From positions 1,426,001 to 1,490,000 of the forward strand of contig NZ_CP041983.1 of the NCBI RefSeq assembly GCF_014522325.1: a stretch of DNA of 64,000 nt, in the 5' to 3' direction. Shown one piece after another: positions 1 to 8,095 of this stretch. The notes below the pieces were generated by a model. That model searched no databases, was not told the DNA's origin, and saw nothing but the letters and a program-made list of their open reading frames with translations. The DNA is from Lactobacillus sp. PV012. Lineage in GTDB: Bacteria; Bacillota; Bacilli; Lactobacillales; Lactobacillaceae. How positions within the stretch are numbered: position 1 is the stretch's first letter; each line of letters starts with the position of its first letter. Made by a program: the position numbers and the translations under genes.

Positions 1-981
1 AACATCCCCTGCAAATACTCTACTTGAAGCATCTAGCAACACTGCTAGTTGCGCCATCATAAAGACTGCCTGCACTACTGCAAAGATATACATCAAAATT
101 TTACCCATTCCCAAACTTTGTCCTAGTAGCTGAAAGGCGTAGTAAGGGCCATTCATCTTAAAGTCATTTGGAATATGGTGAGCATTGAAAAACATCGCTA
201 AAGCTAATGTCCCAAAAATCGTCAAAAATCCTGTCATCAATGCCAACATCCACATTGACTTAGGGAAATCACGCTTGGGATTTTTCATTTCAGAGACATA
301 AGGTGCAGCTAATTCTGCCCCAGAAATTGCAAAAATCAAAAGTCCTGTTGTTGAAAAGTAATTCAAACTAAATGATGGCTTAAAGGCACCCCAGTTAAAT
401 GGTTGGGTAGCAATATGGTGTCCGTGCATTACCGCATAACCTGCCAAAAGCACAAATAAAAATGACATGATAAACATTGCCCCACCACCAATTAAGGAAA
501 GGACTTCAAGAGAATTTTTTAATAAATTTTCTAGCAAAATAAAAGCCAGAATGATTACAAAAGTTAAGATTCCAAACCAGAAGGTGGACATCTTTTTGTC
601 TAAAGAATTATTTCCTAAAATCATCCAACTAAACGAAACAATAACTGAGTTTGAAACATCCACAATATAAGGCACACTTTGCACCCAATACATCCAACTT
701 GTCCAGTATCCTAAAGTGTCATTACTACTATGCCGGACCCAAGATGCAAGACCTCCAGCTTGATTATCAAACGTTAAGCTCATTTGTGCAGAAATTAACG
801 CATAGGGCAAAACGTATGAAAAGAATAGAAAGATCCATGAGATAACTACTGAAAGCCCTTGGTTTTGAAAAGGATAAAAAATATTTTCAAAACTAATAAT
901 TGTTACAAAGTCAATTAAAGCAATAATTGGCCACGCCATATAATGCTTCTTCTTAGGCTCAATATACTCCATATGTTCCAT
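1..981 (-). CDS. APC-family amino-acid permease, 3' end outside window
   Basis: Reading the minus strand from the ATG at 981 gives an open frame that runs off the left edge (about 327 residues seen). It is strongly hydrophobic with at least eight predicted membrane segments. It begins MEHMEYIEPKKKH and later contains an AGGLASWVRHSS stretch and GAELAAPYVSEMKNP, typical of APC-superfamily amino-acid/polyamine transporters, with a layout like YjeM/GadC-type antiporters. A good ribosome site (GGAGG at about 995-999) precedes the ATG. It is divergent from the ornithine decarboxylase gene and shares its regulatory region, so ornithine uptake or ornithine/putrescine exchange is a reasonable inference. 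The substrate cannot be read from the sequence. Confidence 0.85.
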   Translation of the reverse strand, partial: MEHMEYIEPKKKHYMAWPIIALIDFVTIISFENIFYPFQNQGLSVVISWIFLFFSYVLPYALISAQMSLTFDNQAGGLASWVRHSSNDTLGYWTSWMYWVQSVPYIVDVSNSVIVSFSWMILGNNSLDKKMSTFWFGILTFVIILAFILLENLLKNSLEVLSLIGGGAMFIMSFLFVLLAGYAVMHGHHIATQPFNWGAFKPSFSLNYFSTTGLLIFAISGAELAAPYVSEMKNPKRDFPKSMWMLALMTGFLTIFGTLALAMFFNAHHIPNDFKMNGPYYAFQLLGQSLGMGKILMYIFAVVQAVFMMAQLAVLLDASSRVFAGDV

Positions 982-1081
982 AATTAAATATTTACCTCCA
1001 AAATAAGTTTATTTTAATATTTCTGGGAAATACTTCTTACTTTGGTGGCTTTAATGGCAGCAATGGACTCAAAATTTTCAC

Positions 1082-1109
1082 TTGTACTGCTCTCCAAAAT
1101 CTATATAAT
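1082..1109 (+). promoter_or_regulatory. Promoter of the ornithine decarboxylase operon
   Basis: A -35 box TTGTAC (1082-1087) and -10 box TATAAT (1104-1109) are 16 bases apart, pointing toward the decarboxylase GTG at 1198. The -10 lies in the left arm of a 16-bp inverted repeat (1096-1111 with 1134-1149). Transcription would start near 1116. Confidence 0.65.
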
Positions 1110-1149
1110 TTATCCATGAAAGGACATCTGTCCAAATTATATAGATTTT
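1096..1149. repeat. Nested inverted repeat in the divergent intergenic region
   Basis: The outer arms AAAATCTATATAATTT (1096-1111) and AAATTATATAGATTTT (1134-1149) are perfect 16-bp complements separated by 22 bases. Inside them, next to the right arm, is GGACA-TC-TGTCC (1122-1133). The outer arms carry the -10 boxes of two opposing promoters. The inner palindrome covers both predicted start sites, where an operator would be effective. Confidence 0.8.
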
Positions 1150-1163
1150 ATAAAATTATTCAA
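1136..1163 (-). promoter_or_regulatory. Promoter of the amino-acid permease, facing the decarboxylase promoter
   Basis: On the minus strand TTGAAT (1163-1158) and TATAAT (1141-1136) are spaced by 16 bases, reading toward the permease start at 981. It faces the plus-strand promoter at 1082-1109, so the two polymerases would start toward each other within about 30 bp. Confidence 0.55.
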
Positions 1164-1197
1164 GACTATTTTTCATTTAGACTAATCGGAGGTTTTT

Positions 1198-3297
1198 GTG
1201 AATTATTTAGATATTGCTCTAGGCAAAAATATTACCTTACCCCAAACTTCACAATGGAATTTTGTAAAGCTTACTGCTGATGTCAATCCAGCCACGCTAG
1301 CTGCCATTGTAATTGATGGTAAAAATCAAGCTGAACTTGAGCTAATTCAAAAATTAAAAACTACTAGTGGTCTCAATCCTACCCTTATTAAACTTCCTTC
1401 TAATCCGGATGAACAAATGTTACAGAAAGTCTTTGCTCAAGCCAGTGCTTACTATGAAAAGATGGTACCCCAATATTTGCAAGATTTAATCAGCTTTTCT
1501 CAAACTCAACCAATAAGTTTTACTACTCCTGGCCACCATAATGGTCAATACTACGATAAACATCCCTCAGGAGTCGTCTTCAATCGCTTTTTTGGCAAAA
1601 ATTTAATGTACGCTGACACCAGTGACACTGTTCCCCAACTTGGTGATATGATGACTCACGAAGGTGGGCCGCTAAGTGCTGAACAACAGGCTGCAAGGAC
1701 ATATCATGCGGACAAAGTTTATTTTTGTACTAATGGAACAACTAGTGCCAATTCAATTTGTAGTAGTGCCTTGCTAACAGAAGATGATTTAGTATTATTT
1801 GATCGTAATAATCATAAATCTCTTTACAATAGTGCCTTAGTAATGACGGGAGCACGTCCTGTTTATTTACCAACCGACCGTAACGCTTTGGGACTCATTG
1901 GCGAAATAAATTCTCAGGCTCTTAATGAAGAAGCAATTAGAAAAGAAATTGCCAAAGTTGATCCCCAGCGTGCTAAAGCTAACCGGCCCTTTCGTCTAGC
2001 AATTATTCAACTAGAAACCTATGACGGAATTTTTCAAAATCCAAAATATATTATTGATAAAATTGGATCTTTATGCGACTATATCTTATTTGATTGTGCC
2101 TGGGCTGGGTTTGAAAACTTTTTACCAATTATGGCAAAGATATCTCCGCTTAATTTAGAATTAGGCCCTGACGATCCAGGATTTTTGGTCACCCAATCAC
2201 TCCACAAACAGCAAGCAGGAATGGGCCAAGCCTCACAAATTTTAAAAAAAGACAGTCATCTCAAGGGGCAACGCCGTTATGTAGATCATAAGCACTTCAA
2301 TAATGCCTACCTTAAATTTGTAACAACTAGTTATTCTTATCCGCTTTATGCTTCACTAGTTGTTAACTCTGCTTTGACTGCTGGTAGTGGCAATAAGTTA
2401 TGGTGGGATAAAATTCTACGACTAGGGATTGATTTTCGCAAGCAACTTTTAGCTAAATCACAGCTTTTCAGACCTTTTGTTTCTGAGAACTTTGCTAACT
2501 ACACTACAGAAGAGCTAGCAACTACTCCCCAACTTTGGGAACTTACTCTGCAAGACAAGTGGCATGGTTTTAGCCAAATTGCTCCTCACCAAGCAATCAT
2601 CGACCCAATGAAAATCACCCTTGCTACACCAGGAATTGATAATTCTGGAGCAAAATACACTGCCACTGGCTTACCGGCGCCTATTGTTTCTGAATTTTTA
2701 ATGGAAAAAGATATTATTCGTGCGAAAAATGACCTTTATTCTTTGCTTTTCTTATTGACCCCAGGTGATACTGAACAGGATTTAACTATCTTATTAAATG
2801 CGCTCTTAGAATTTGAAGAACTTTACTTACACGATGCTGCTTTAAGCCAAGTTTTACCAAAGTTAGCTGCACAATATCCTGAACGTTATCGTGACTATAC
2901 CATCCAGCAATTAGCGAATGAAATGCACAAATACTATTCTACGAACAAAACTTTTTCTCTTCAAAAAGATTTATTTGCAAAAAAGGACTTTCAAAATTAT
3001 TCTTTGACACCAAAAATTGCTGACCAAAAGTTTATGAAAAATCAAAGTGAGTTAGTGGACTTAGCGCAAGTAAAAAATCGCATTGCTTTAGAAGGAGCTC
3101 TACCTTATCCACCAGGGATTTTTGTAGTTGCACCAGGAGAAATTTGGACTAAGACAGCTCAGCAATATTTTGAAGTTCTGCTAGGCGCAATTGAACAATT
3201 CCCTGGATTTGTACCGGAAATTCAAGGAGTCTATTTTAATAAAGATAAAAATGGTACACTAAAGGTCCAAGCGGAAGTTTTGAAAGAAAATAATTAA
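1198..3297 (+). CDS. speC: Ornithine decarboxylase (PLP, fold-type I, inducible type)
   Basis: This 699-residue Orn/Lys/Arg decarboxylase converts L-ornithine to putrescine and CO2, consuming a cytoplasmic proton. An N-terminal wing domain is followed by the PLP domain: SFTTPGHHNGQYY near residue 107, DCAWAG with the pyridine-N-binding Asp about 299, and SLHKQQAGMGQ with the Schiff-base Lys about 337. The C-terminal domain ends in ALPYPPGIFVVAPGE and PEIQGVYF. From memory it resembles the Lactobacillus sp. 30a enzyme (about 730 residues). The start is GTG with GGAGG just upstream. The next PLP gene follows after a short gap, probably co-transcribed. The divergent permease suggests an ornithine/putrescine acid-resistance module. 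The enzyme could prefer lysine, but the overall match favours ornithine. Confidence 0.92.
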   Translation: MNYLDIALGKNITLPQTSQWNFVKLTADVNPATLAAIVIDGKNQAELELIQKLKTTSGLNPTLIKLPSNPDEQMLQKVFAQASAYYEKMVPQYLQDLISFSQTQPISFTTPGHHNGQYYDKHPSGVVFNRFFGKNLMYADTSDTVPQLGDMMTHEGGPLSAEQQAARTYHADKVYFCTNGTTSANSICSSALLTEDDLVLFDRNNHKSLYNSALVMTGARPVYLPTDRNALGLIGEINSQALNEEAIRKEIAKVDPQRAKANRPFRLAIIQLETYDGIFQNPKYIIDKIGSLCDYILFDCAWAGFENFLPIMAKISPLNLELGPDDPGFLVTQSLHKQQAGMGQASQILKKDSHLKGQRRYVDHKHFNNAYLKFVTTSYSYPLYASLVVNSALTAGSGNKLWWDKILRLGIDFRKQLLAKSQLFRPFVSENFANYTTEELATTPQLWELTLQDKWHGFSQIAPHQAIIDPMKITLATPGIDNSGAKYTATGLPAPIVSEFLMEKDIIRAKNDLYSLLFLLTPGDTEQDLTILLNALLEFEELYLHDAALSQVLPKLAAQYPERYRDYTIQQLANEMHKYYSTNKTFSLQKDLFAKKDFQNYSLTPKIADQKFMKNQSELVDLAQVKNRIALEGALPYPPGIFVVAPGEIWTKTAQQYFEVLLGAIEQFPGFVPEIQGVYFNKDKNGTLKVQAEVLKENN

Positions 3298-3313
3298 GGA
3301 GAAATTGCAAATT

Positions 3314-4579
3314 ATGAGTTTATCTTGGAAAGAAAACTTACCTCAAGAATTACAAGAAAAAGTTGCTACGGTTGAAAAGAAAATTCAACCCCGATTAGAA
3401 GAAATTGACAATCAAGTTCTTTATAATCAACAACGTGTTTTAGACTTATTTAGAAAGCATCATGTTGCCGAAGAAGATTTAGTTTCATCAACTGGTTATG
3501 GTTATGATGATGCTGGGCGTGATAAATTAGAAAAAATCTACGCAGACTACTTTAAAGTTGATGATGCCTTAGTACGTCCTCAATTTGCTTCTGGTACGCA
3601 CGCTATTACTGTTGGACTTTTCAGTATGCTCCGTCCCAAAGACACCCTTTACTACTTAACCGGTACTCCTTATGATACAATTCAACAAGTAATCGGTTTA
3701 GTTGGTGACAAACCAGGTAATATGCAAGAATATGATATTAATTTCAAAACCACTGAATTGAAAAATGGCGAAGTTGATTACGAGCAAGCTCGTCAAGATA
3801 TCATGGATCCTACTATCAAGGTTGTGGCAATTCAACGTTCTCTTGGCTATTCAACTCGTGCAAGTTTTACCGTTGAAAAAATTAAAAAAATGATTGAATT
3901 TATCAAAGAAGTTCGTCCTGATGTGAACATTTTTGTTGATAACTGCTATGGTGAATTCTCCGAAAGTATTGAACCTACCTTTTACGGTGCTGATTTAATG
4001 GCCGGTTCTCTTTACAAAAATGCTGGTGCTGGTATTGTAAAAAGCGGTGCTTTCTTAGTTGGCCGTCAAGATTTAATCGATGCAGCCGGCAGTCGCTTAA
4101 CAGTTCCCGGAGCTGGTAAAAGTGAAGGTGCTACATGGGGCTATCTACGTGATATGTATCAAGGTTTCTTTATGGCACCTCACACCACTGGTGAAGCAAT
4201 TAAAGGAATGATTTATACTGCAGCTTTATGTGAAGAAATGGGAATGGATGTAGCACCAAAATGGGATGCACCAAGAACTGATATTGTTCAAACTGTTACC
4301 TTTGGTAAACCTGACCCAATGGTGAAGTTTTGTGCTGCTATTCAACACTATTCTCCAATGAACTCCTTTGTTGATCCTATTCCTTACCATCAAGAAGGAT
4401 ATGAAGATCAAGTGGTAATGGCTTCTGGGAGCTTTATTGAAGGTTCTACTATTGAACTATCTTCTGATGGACCACTTCGTGACCCTTACATGCTTTATAT
4501 TCAAGGCGGTCTCTCTTATGCTCATGACAAAATTGCCATTACCCGAGCAGTAAAAGATACTTTTTATAATGATAAATAG
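3314..4579 (+). CDS. PLP-dependent methionine gamma-lyase/YnbB-like protein
   Basis: This is a 421-residue fold-type I PLP enzyme of the YnbB family, often labelled 'methionine gamma-lyase family' or 'aluminium resistance protein'. The family's true reaction is poorly known. FASGTHAI near residue 91 is a phosphate-binding loop, VDNCYGEF holds the pyridine Asp (about 209), and GSLYKNAGAG holds the likely Schiff-base Lys (about 235). The ATG at 3314 is preferred over an in-frame TTG at 3305, because AAGGAG (3296-3301) overlaps the speC stop and sits only 3 bases from the TTG. It lies 16 bases after speC and ends at a strong terminator, so the two probably form an operon. A link to ornithine metabolism is only positional; in other bacilli this family sits near glnA. 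Confidence 0.85.
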   Translation: MSLSWKENLPQELQEKVATVEKKIQPRLEEIDNQVLYNQQRVLDLFRKHHVAEEDLVSSTGYGYDDAGRDKLEKIYADYFKVDDALVRPQFASGTHAITVGLFSMLRPKDTLYYLTGTPYDTIQQVIGLVGDKPGNMQEYDINFKTTELKNGEVDYEQARQDIMDPTIKVVAIQRSLGYSTRASFTVEKIKKMIEFIKEVRPDVNIFVDNCYGEFSESIEPTFYGADLMAGSLYKNAGAGIVKSGAFLVGRQDLIDAAGSRLTVPGAGKSEGATWGYLRDMYQGFFMAPHTTGEAIKGMIYTAALCEEMGMDVAPKWDAPRTDIVQTVTFGKPDPMVKFCAAIQHYSPMNSFVDPIPYHQEGYEDQVVMASGSFIEGSTIELSSDGPLRDPYMLYIQGGLSYAHDKIAITRAVKDTFYNDK

Positions 4580-4580
4580 C

Positions 4581-4619
4581 AAAAAATGATCATCTAATCT
4601 AAATAGATGATCATTTTTT
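4581..4619. terminator. Rho-independent terminator, bidirectional
   Basis: AAAAAATGATCATCTA (4581-4596) pairs with TAGATGATCATTTTTT (4604-4619) around a 7-base loop, directly after the stop at 4579. It has A- and T-tracts on both sides. Confidence 0.9.
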
Positions 4620-4663
4620 CTATAGAAAAGTAATAACATGTTGTTTCGGTCGTGAGGATACTC

Positions 4664-4924
4664 TTTTGATAATAATTTATCCCCTTACCTAAGCTCATTA
4701 TTGATAAAACTACTATTTTGTTAATAATTATCCCGTTACTTCAAGTTCATTATCAACAAAACCACCATTTTGTTAATAATTATACTGTTGCTCTGCACTC
4801 ATTATCGACAAAAACCCTATTTTGTTAATAATTATGCCGTTACTCCAGGTTCATTATCGACAAAAACTACCATTTTGTTAATAATTATTCTTGATTAGAA
4901 ACACTATTCTCAACAAATACTACT
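4664..4924. repeat. Tandem array of five ~52-bp hairpin-forming units
   Basis: Units start at 4664, 4716, 4768, 4820 and 4873 (periods 52, 52, 52 and 53). Each begins TTTTGTTAATAATTAT, has a semi-conserved middle (CcGTTaCt), and ends CATTATCgACAAAA plus a few bases. The first and last units are degenerate, and the last runs into the 3' end of the neighbouring ABC permease gene. ATTATCGACAAAA of one unit is complementary to TTTTGTTAATAAT of the next, with a loop of about 6 bases, so the array can fold into a row of AT-only hairpins. It fills the gap between two convergent genes. No ORF is seen in it. Confidence 0.88.
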
Positions 4925-6758
4925 TTTGCACGTTATACTTTTCCCCACTTAGCACAATTGCCCGATATATTAACACGGTAATAATGTAATAAATTACATA
5001 TAATACTCCAAAAAGAGTAAAGGGAATCCAAATTTGATTATACGGATTAGCAAAAATTATCTTAAAAAGTTGTAAACCACAAATTACATCTAATACTCCT
5101 AAAAGTGCCGGTAAAGCAAATAGAACACCAATCTCTTGGAAAATAGATACTGTTAACATTCTGGATTGAACACCAATTTTTTCTAACATCCTATAGCGAG
5201 GTACATCTTGGGCAGCACCGCTTAATACCTTAAACATTAATGTAGAAGCAAGCATTGCTAAAAATGCTAATCCTAAAAAGAAGCCCATAAATTCAAAGCC
5301 TGCTGCTAAACCTGAAATTGTCTCATAAATATCTACTTTTGTGTTGAGAGAATTTTTGAAATCAGTTGGCATCCCTGCTAACCCCAAAGCCTGCAATTTT
5401 TTAATATTAGCAAAATTTTGCTTAAAATGTGCAAGCTTAAGTAAGTATATCTTCTCAGTTTTGCCTTTTGTCTGAGCAAACTTTTTAGTTGAAACTACTG
5501 TAAATTTTGCTCCCAATTTTGGTAAAAATTGTGCAAATTCGATATTTTGATCAGAATTCTCAGTCATTACTTGCTTAAGTGAATAAGTAACTGTTTTGAA
5601 CTTATACTGACCATTTTTTTCATAACTTTTTTGCGTTTTAATTCCTTGGTCAATACTCTCTTCTGACACATAGTAACGTGCATTTCCTTCTGAATCTTTG
5701 CCTACTTCTTTGACTGAAATTACGGCTTGATGTTGCACCTCTATTTTTTTCAATTGTTTTTTAACTGCTGCATCTTTTTGGTACAAAATAGCGTCATAGT
5801 AAACAGACTGTAATTGTTCATCAGTCAAGCGATTAAAATTCAGCCCAACAGTAATCGCTCCTAAGGCTAAGGCAAAAAGTAAAGAAATAACTGATAGCAA
5901 CCGTGTATAACTCTTTAGACGAAATTTCAATTGTCCTAAAGTAAAAGAGTGGAGCTTGTGATAGTGAAATTGCTTAGTGGTACGTAACATATCAATTACC
6001 ACACTAAAGACAGCATCAAAAGTAAAATAAGTTCCAACAACAATCGCAAAGAAACTAATTCCAATTCCCGCATTCTTGAGCTTAATAATATTAAAAATTG
6101 CCCAATATCCTAATGCTAAAAGTCCAATTCCTAATAAAGCTTCAATACCATGCCAAATCTTATTTTTGCTAAATTGCACCGGCTTGGTATCTTCTTTTAA
6201 AAGTAAGATAATCTTGGTGTTAACTAACTGACGACGATTCCAAAGAGCTGCCAAAAAGAATAATGCTGTAAAAAATATTCCTGTGCCTATTATTGCCGGG
6301 AAATAAAAGCCAATGAATTGATGGATTAAAAGACCCAACGACTTCACTAAGAGAGTTGCTACCCATTGAGTAAGTCCTATTCCAATAACAATACCAATTC
6401 CTGTTGCAACTAACCCTACAATCAATGTCTCTACGAAAATTAATATTCCTATTTTTGCTGGCCGTGCTCCTAACATCATATAGGTGCCATATGTCTTTTT
6501 ACGCATACTTAGCAAAAAATTATTGGCATAGATCAAATAAATTAAAATAATAATGGCTAGCAATGCAATTCCAAATTTAAAAATTTGCTGCGTCATTGAA
6601 AATTTTACAACTGCTACGTTACTCTTTAAAAAGCTTTGATTAAGGGCAATTGACAAAAACATATAAAAAATTGCACTAGCCAGCGTTAACCCAGAAAATA
6701 AAATTAAGTAATCTTTGAAACGAGTTTTAATGCCATTGAGAGCTAATTTAATAAGCAT
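4920..6758 (-). CDS. BceB-like FtsX-domain ABC permease
   Basis: This 612-residue membrane protein has about ten predicted transmembrane segments and two FtsX-type domains (around residues 60-170 and 490-600). A large soluble insert lies between (about 310-480), the layout of BceB/VraG/PsdB permeases that remove or sense bacitracin and other lipid II-binding peptides. It lies 15 bases downstream of its ATPase gene, so the pair forms one transporter. A BceRS-type two-component system, usual for the family, is not adjacent. Its last codons lie within the degenerate final unit of the 52-bp repeat array. The substrate is inferred from family only. Confidence 0.85.
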   Translation of the reverse strand: MLIKLALNGIKTRFKDYLILFSGLTLASAIFYMFLSIALNQSFLKSNVAVVKFSMTQQIFKFGIALLAIIILIYLIYANNFLLSMRKKTYGTYMMLGARPAKIGILIFVETLIVGLVATGIGIVIGIGLTQWVATLLVKSLGLLIHQFIGFYFPAIIGTGIFFTALFFLAALWNRRQLVNTKIILLLKEDTKPVQFSKNKIWHGIEALLGIGLLALGYWAIFNIIKLKNAGIGISFFAIVVGTYFTFDAVFSVVIDMLRTTKQFHYHKLHSFTLGQLKFRLKSYTRLLSVISLLFALALGAITVGLNFNRLTDEQLQSVYYDAILYQKDAAVKKQLKKIEVQHQAVISVKEVGKDSEGNARYYVSEESIDQGIKTQKSYEKNGQYKFKTVTYSLKQVMTENSDQNIEFAQFLPKLGAKFTVVSTKKFAQTKGKTEKIYLLKLAHFKQNFANIKKLQALGLAGMPTDFKNSLNTKVDIYETISGLAAGFEFMGFFLGLAFLAMLASTLMFKVLSGAAQDVPRYRMLEKIGVQSRMLTVSIFQEIGVLFALPALLGVLDVICGLQLFKIIFANPYNQIWIPFTLFGVLYVIYYIITVLIYRAIVLSGEKYNVQK

Positions 6759-6773
6759 TTATTTTCCTTTCTT

Positions 6774-7520
6774 TTATCGTTGACCTAATTTACTAATAAT
6801 CTTTTGATAGAATTCTTCCCGACTCTCATTATCCTTTCGCAGTTCTTGACCGATTTTACCATCTTGGATAAACAAAATTCGATCTGCATAAGAAGCAGAA
6901 TAAGGATCGTGGGTAACCATTAAGATCGAAACCTGATCATTTTTATTTAAATCACTCATTGTATTTAAGAGTTCAGTCGCACTTTTTGAATCTAAGGCTC
7001 CTGTTGGTTCATCTCCAAACAAAATTGCTGGATCATGAATTAATGCGCGGGCAGCAGCGACCCTTTGCTTTTGACCACCAGATATTTCGGCAGGATATTT
7101 TTCCAAAATTTTTTCAATTCCCAAGCGTTTAGCAATTTTTCTAACTTTTATTTCTATTTGTTTGGTTTTTACATTTTGCAAAGAAAGTGGCAAAGCAATA
7201 TTTTCTTGGTTAGTTAAATTATCTAGCAAGTTGAAATCTTGAAAAATAAAGCCTATTTCTTGTCCACGAAAATCTGCTAATTGCTTTTTCTTTAGTTGAG
7301 TAATATCTTGGCCATTGATGACTACTTTCCCACTTGTTGGCGTATCCAGTGTTGATAAGATATTTAAAAGAGTTGTTTTACCAGAGCCAGATGCTCCCAT
7401 AATTCCCACAAACTCTCCTTTTTGTACTTCAAAATTGATTCCTCTTAATGCTGTATATTGTCTCTTTCCCTGTTTTCCATAAGTTTTCACAAGATTCTCT
7501 ACTTTAACAATTGTTTCCAT
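6774..7520 (-). CDS. BceA-like ABC transporter ATPase
   Basis: This 248-residue ABC ATPase has Walker A GASGSGKTT (about 42-50), Q-loop near FIFQDFN, signature ISGGQKQR (about 146), and Walker B AILFGDEPTGALD (about 165-177). It belongs to the MacB/LolD/BceA clade that drives FtsX-type permeases, and its permease follows immediately. A GAGGTGAAGT ribosome site precedes the ATG. Upstream lies a clear promoter with a 7-bp-arm palindrome just after the -10, suggesting repressor control instead of the family's usual BceR activation. Confidence 0.9.
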   Translation of the reverse strand: METIVKVENLVKTYGKQGKRQYTALRGINFEVQKGEFVGIMGASGSGKTTLLNILSTLDTPTSGKVVINGQDITQLKKKQLADFRGQEIGFIFQDFNLLDNLTNQENIALPLSLQNVKTKQIEIKVRKIAKRLGIEKILEKYPAEISGGQKQRVAAARALIHDPAILFGDEPTGALDSKSATELLNTMSDLNKNDQVSILMVTHDPYSASYADRILFIQDGKIGQELRKDNESREEFYQKIISKLGQR

Positions 7521-7542
7521 ACTTCACCTCATTAAATTGATA

Positions 7543-7599
7543 TAGTGTAATACTTATCTCATACACTAATATAATACAGATCAATAAATCTCTTGTAAA
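7543..7599 (-). promoter_or_regulatory. Promoter and candidate operator of the BceAB-like operon
   Basis: On the minus strand TTTACA (7599-7594) and TATTAT (7576-7571) have a 17-base spacer. Directly downstream, TAGTGTA (7543-7549) and TACACTA (7562-7568) form a perfect 7-bp inverted repeat with a 12-base spacer. This position, covering the transcription start, would suit a repressor. Confidence 0.6.
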
Positions 7600-7879
7600 G
7601 TATCCAAGGCCAATTTTTTGACTTATTTTTAATTTGGATTATTATGAAAATGAGAAGCATCTCATAAAGAATTAAAAAGTAGTTAAAGAGATCACTATAA
7701 AGTTGGACAATACCAATTAAATCCACGTAGTCAGCTTAATAATTACTATGTGTTAGTGTATTTTTTCTACAATTACTACAAACTAAATTTAACAACAATT
7801 TCGTTTTAACGATTATGATTATTCAGGTAGAGGTAATCATAGCTGGACAATTTTCTATGTATTTTTTTATAAATAGGAA

Positions 7880-8030
7880 ATAATAGAACTGGCATTTCCT
7901 CAACATTCTAACCTCAACCAAAGGTAAATTTCCTTATTCAATTTTATTTTTTAATACTTTTTAATTCTTTACTCTCTGAAGGAGTCTTATGCAATCTAGC
8001 TAGTCAGATTGCATAAGACTCTTTCTTTTT
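7880..8030 (+). ncRNA. Candidate small RNA ending at an orphan terminator
   Basis: A perfect 16-bp terminator at 7982-8030 has no gene in front of it on the plus strand. The nearest upstream plausible promoter is TGGACA/TATAAA (7844-7873), giving a predicted transcript of about 150 bases. No known RNA family was recognised. A decayed gene or an hflX leader is the alternative, though the hflX promoter appears to lie after the terminator. Confidence 0.3.
7982..8030 (+). terminator. Orphan rho-independent terminator
   Basis: GAGTCTTATGCAATCT (7982-7997) and AGATTGCATAAGACTC (8006-8021) are perfect complements, followed by a T-rich tract (8022-8030). Confidence 0.85.
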
Positions 8031-8057
8031 GCTTGAATGAGTTTTCTCAACTATAAT
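8029..8057 (+). promoter_or_regulatory. hflX promoter
   Basis: TTGCTT (8029-8034) and TATAAT (8052-8057) are spaced by 17 bases, about 40 bases before the gene. The -35 overlaps the T-tract of the orphan terminator. Confidence 0.5.
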
Positions 8058-8095
8058 TATTTAAGCAATCACATAAAAAGTAGGTGAAAATAAAT

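Larger units (their letters stand above)
7600..8083. other. Long intergenic stretch, no ORF of useful length
   Basis: No protein gene is visible here. It holds an 8-bp-arm inverted repeat (TATGATTA 7814-7821 with TAATCATA 7834-7841), a possible plus-strand promoter (TGGACA 7844-7849, TATAAA 7868-7873, 18-base spacer), a small hairpin (GGAAAT 7876-7881 with ATTTCC 7894-7899), the strong terminator at 7982-8030 and the hflX promoter. Confidence 0.6.

Noticed and set aside
467..845. Two plus-strand ORFs over the permease
   Set aside because: They are antisense to a long hydrophobic frame with clear permease features and have no ribosome sites.
1096..1149. Invertible promoter element
   Set aside because: The 22-base spacer is far too short for site-specific inversion, and no recombinase gene is near.
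4664..4924. CRISPR array
   Set aside because: The 52-bp units are conserved at both ends with only a short variable middle, there are no unique spacers of constant length, and no cas genes are near.
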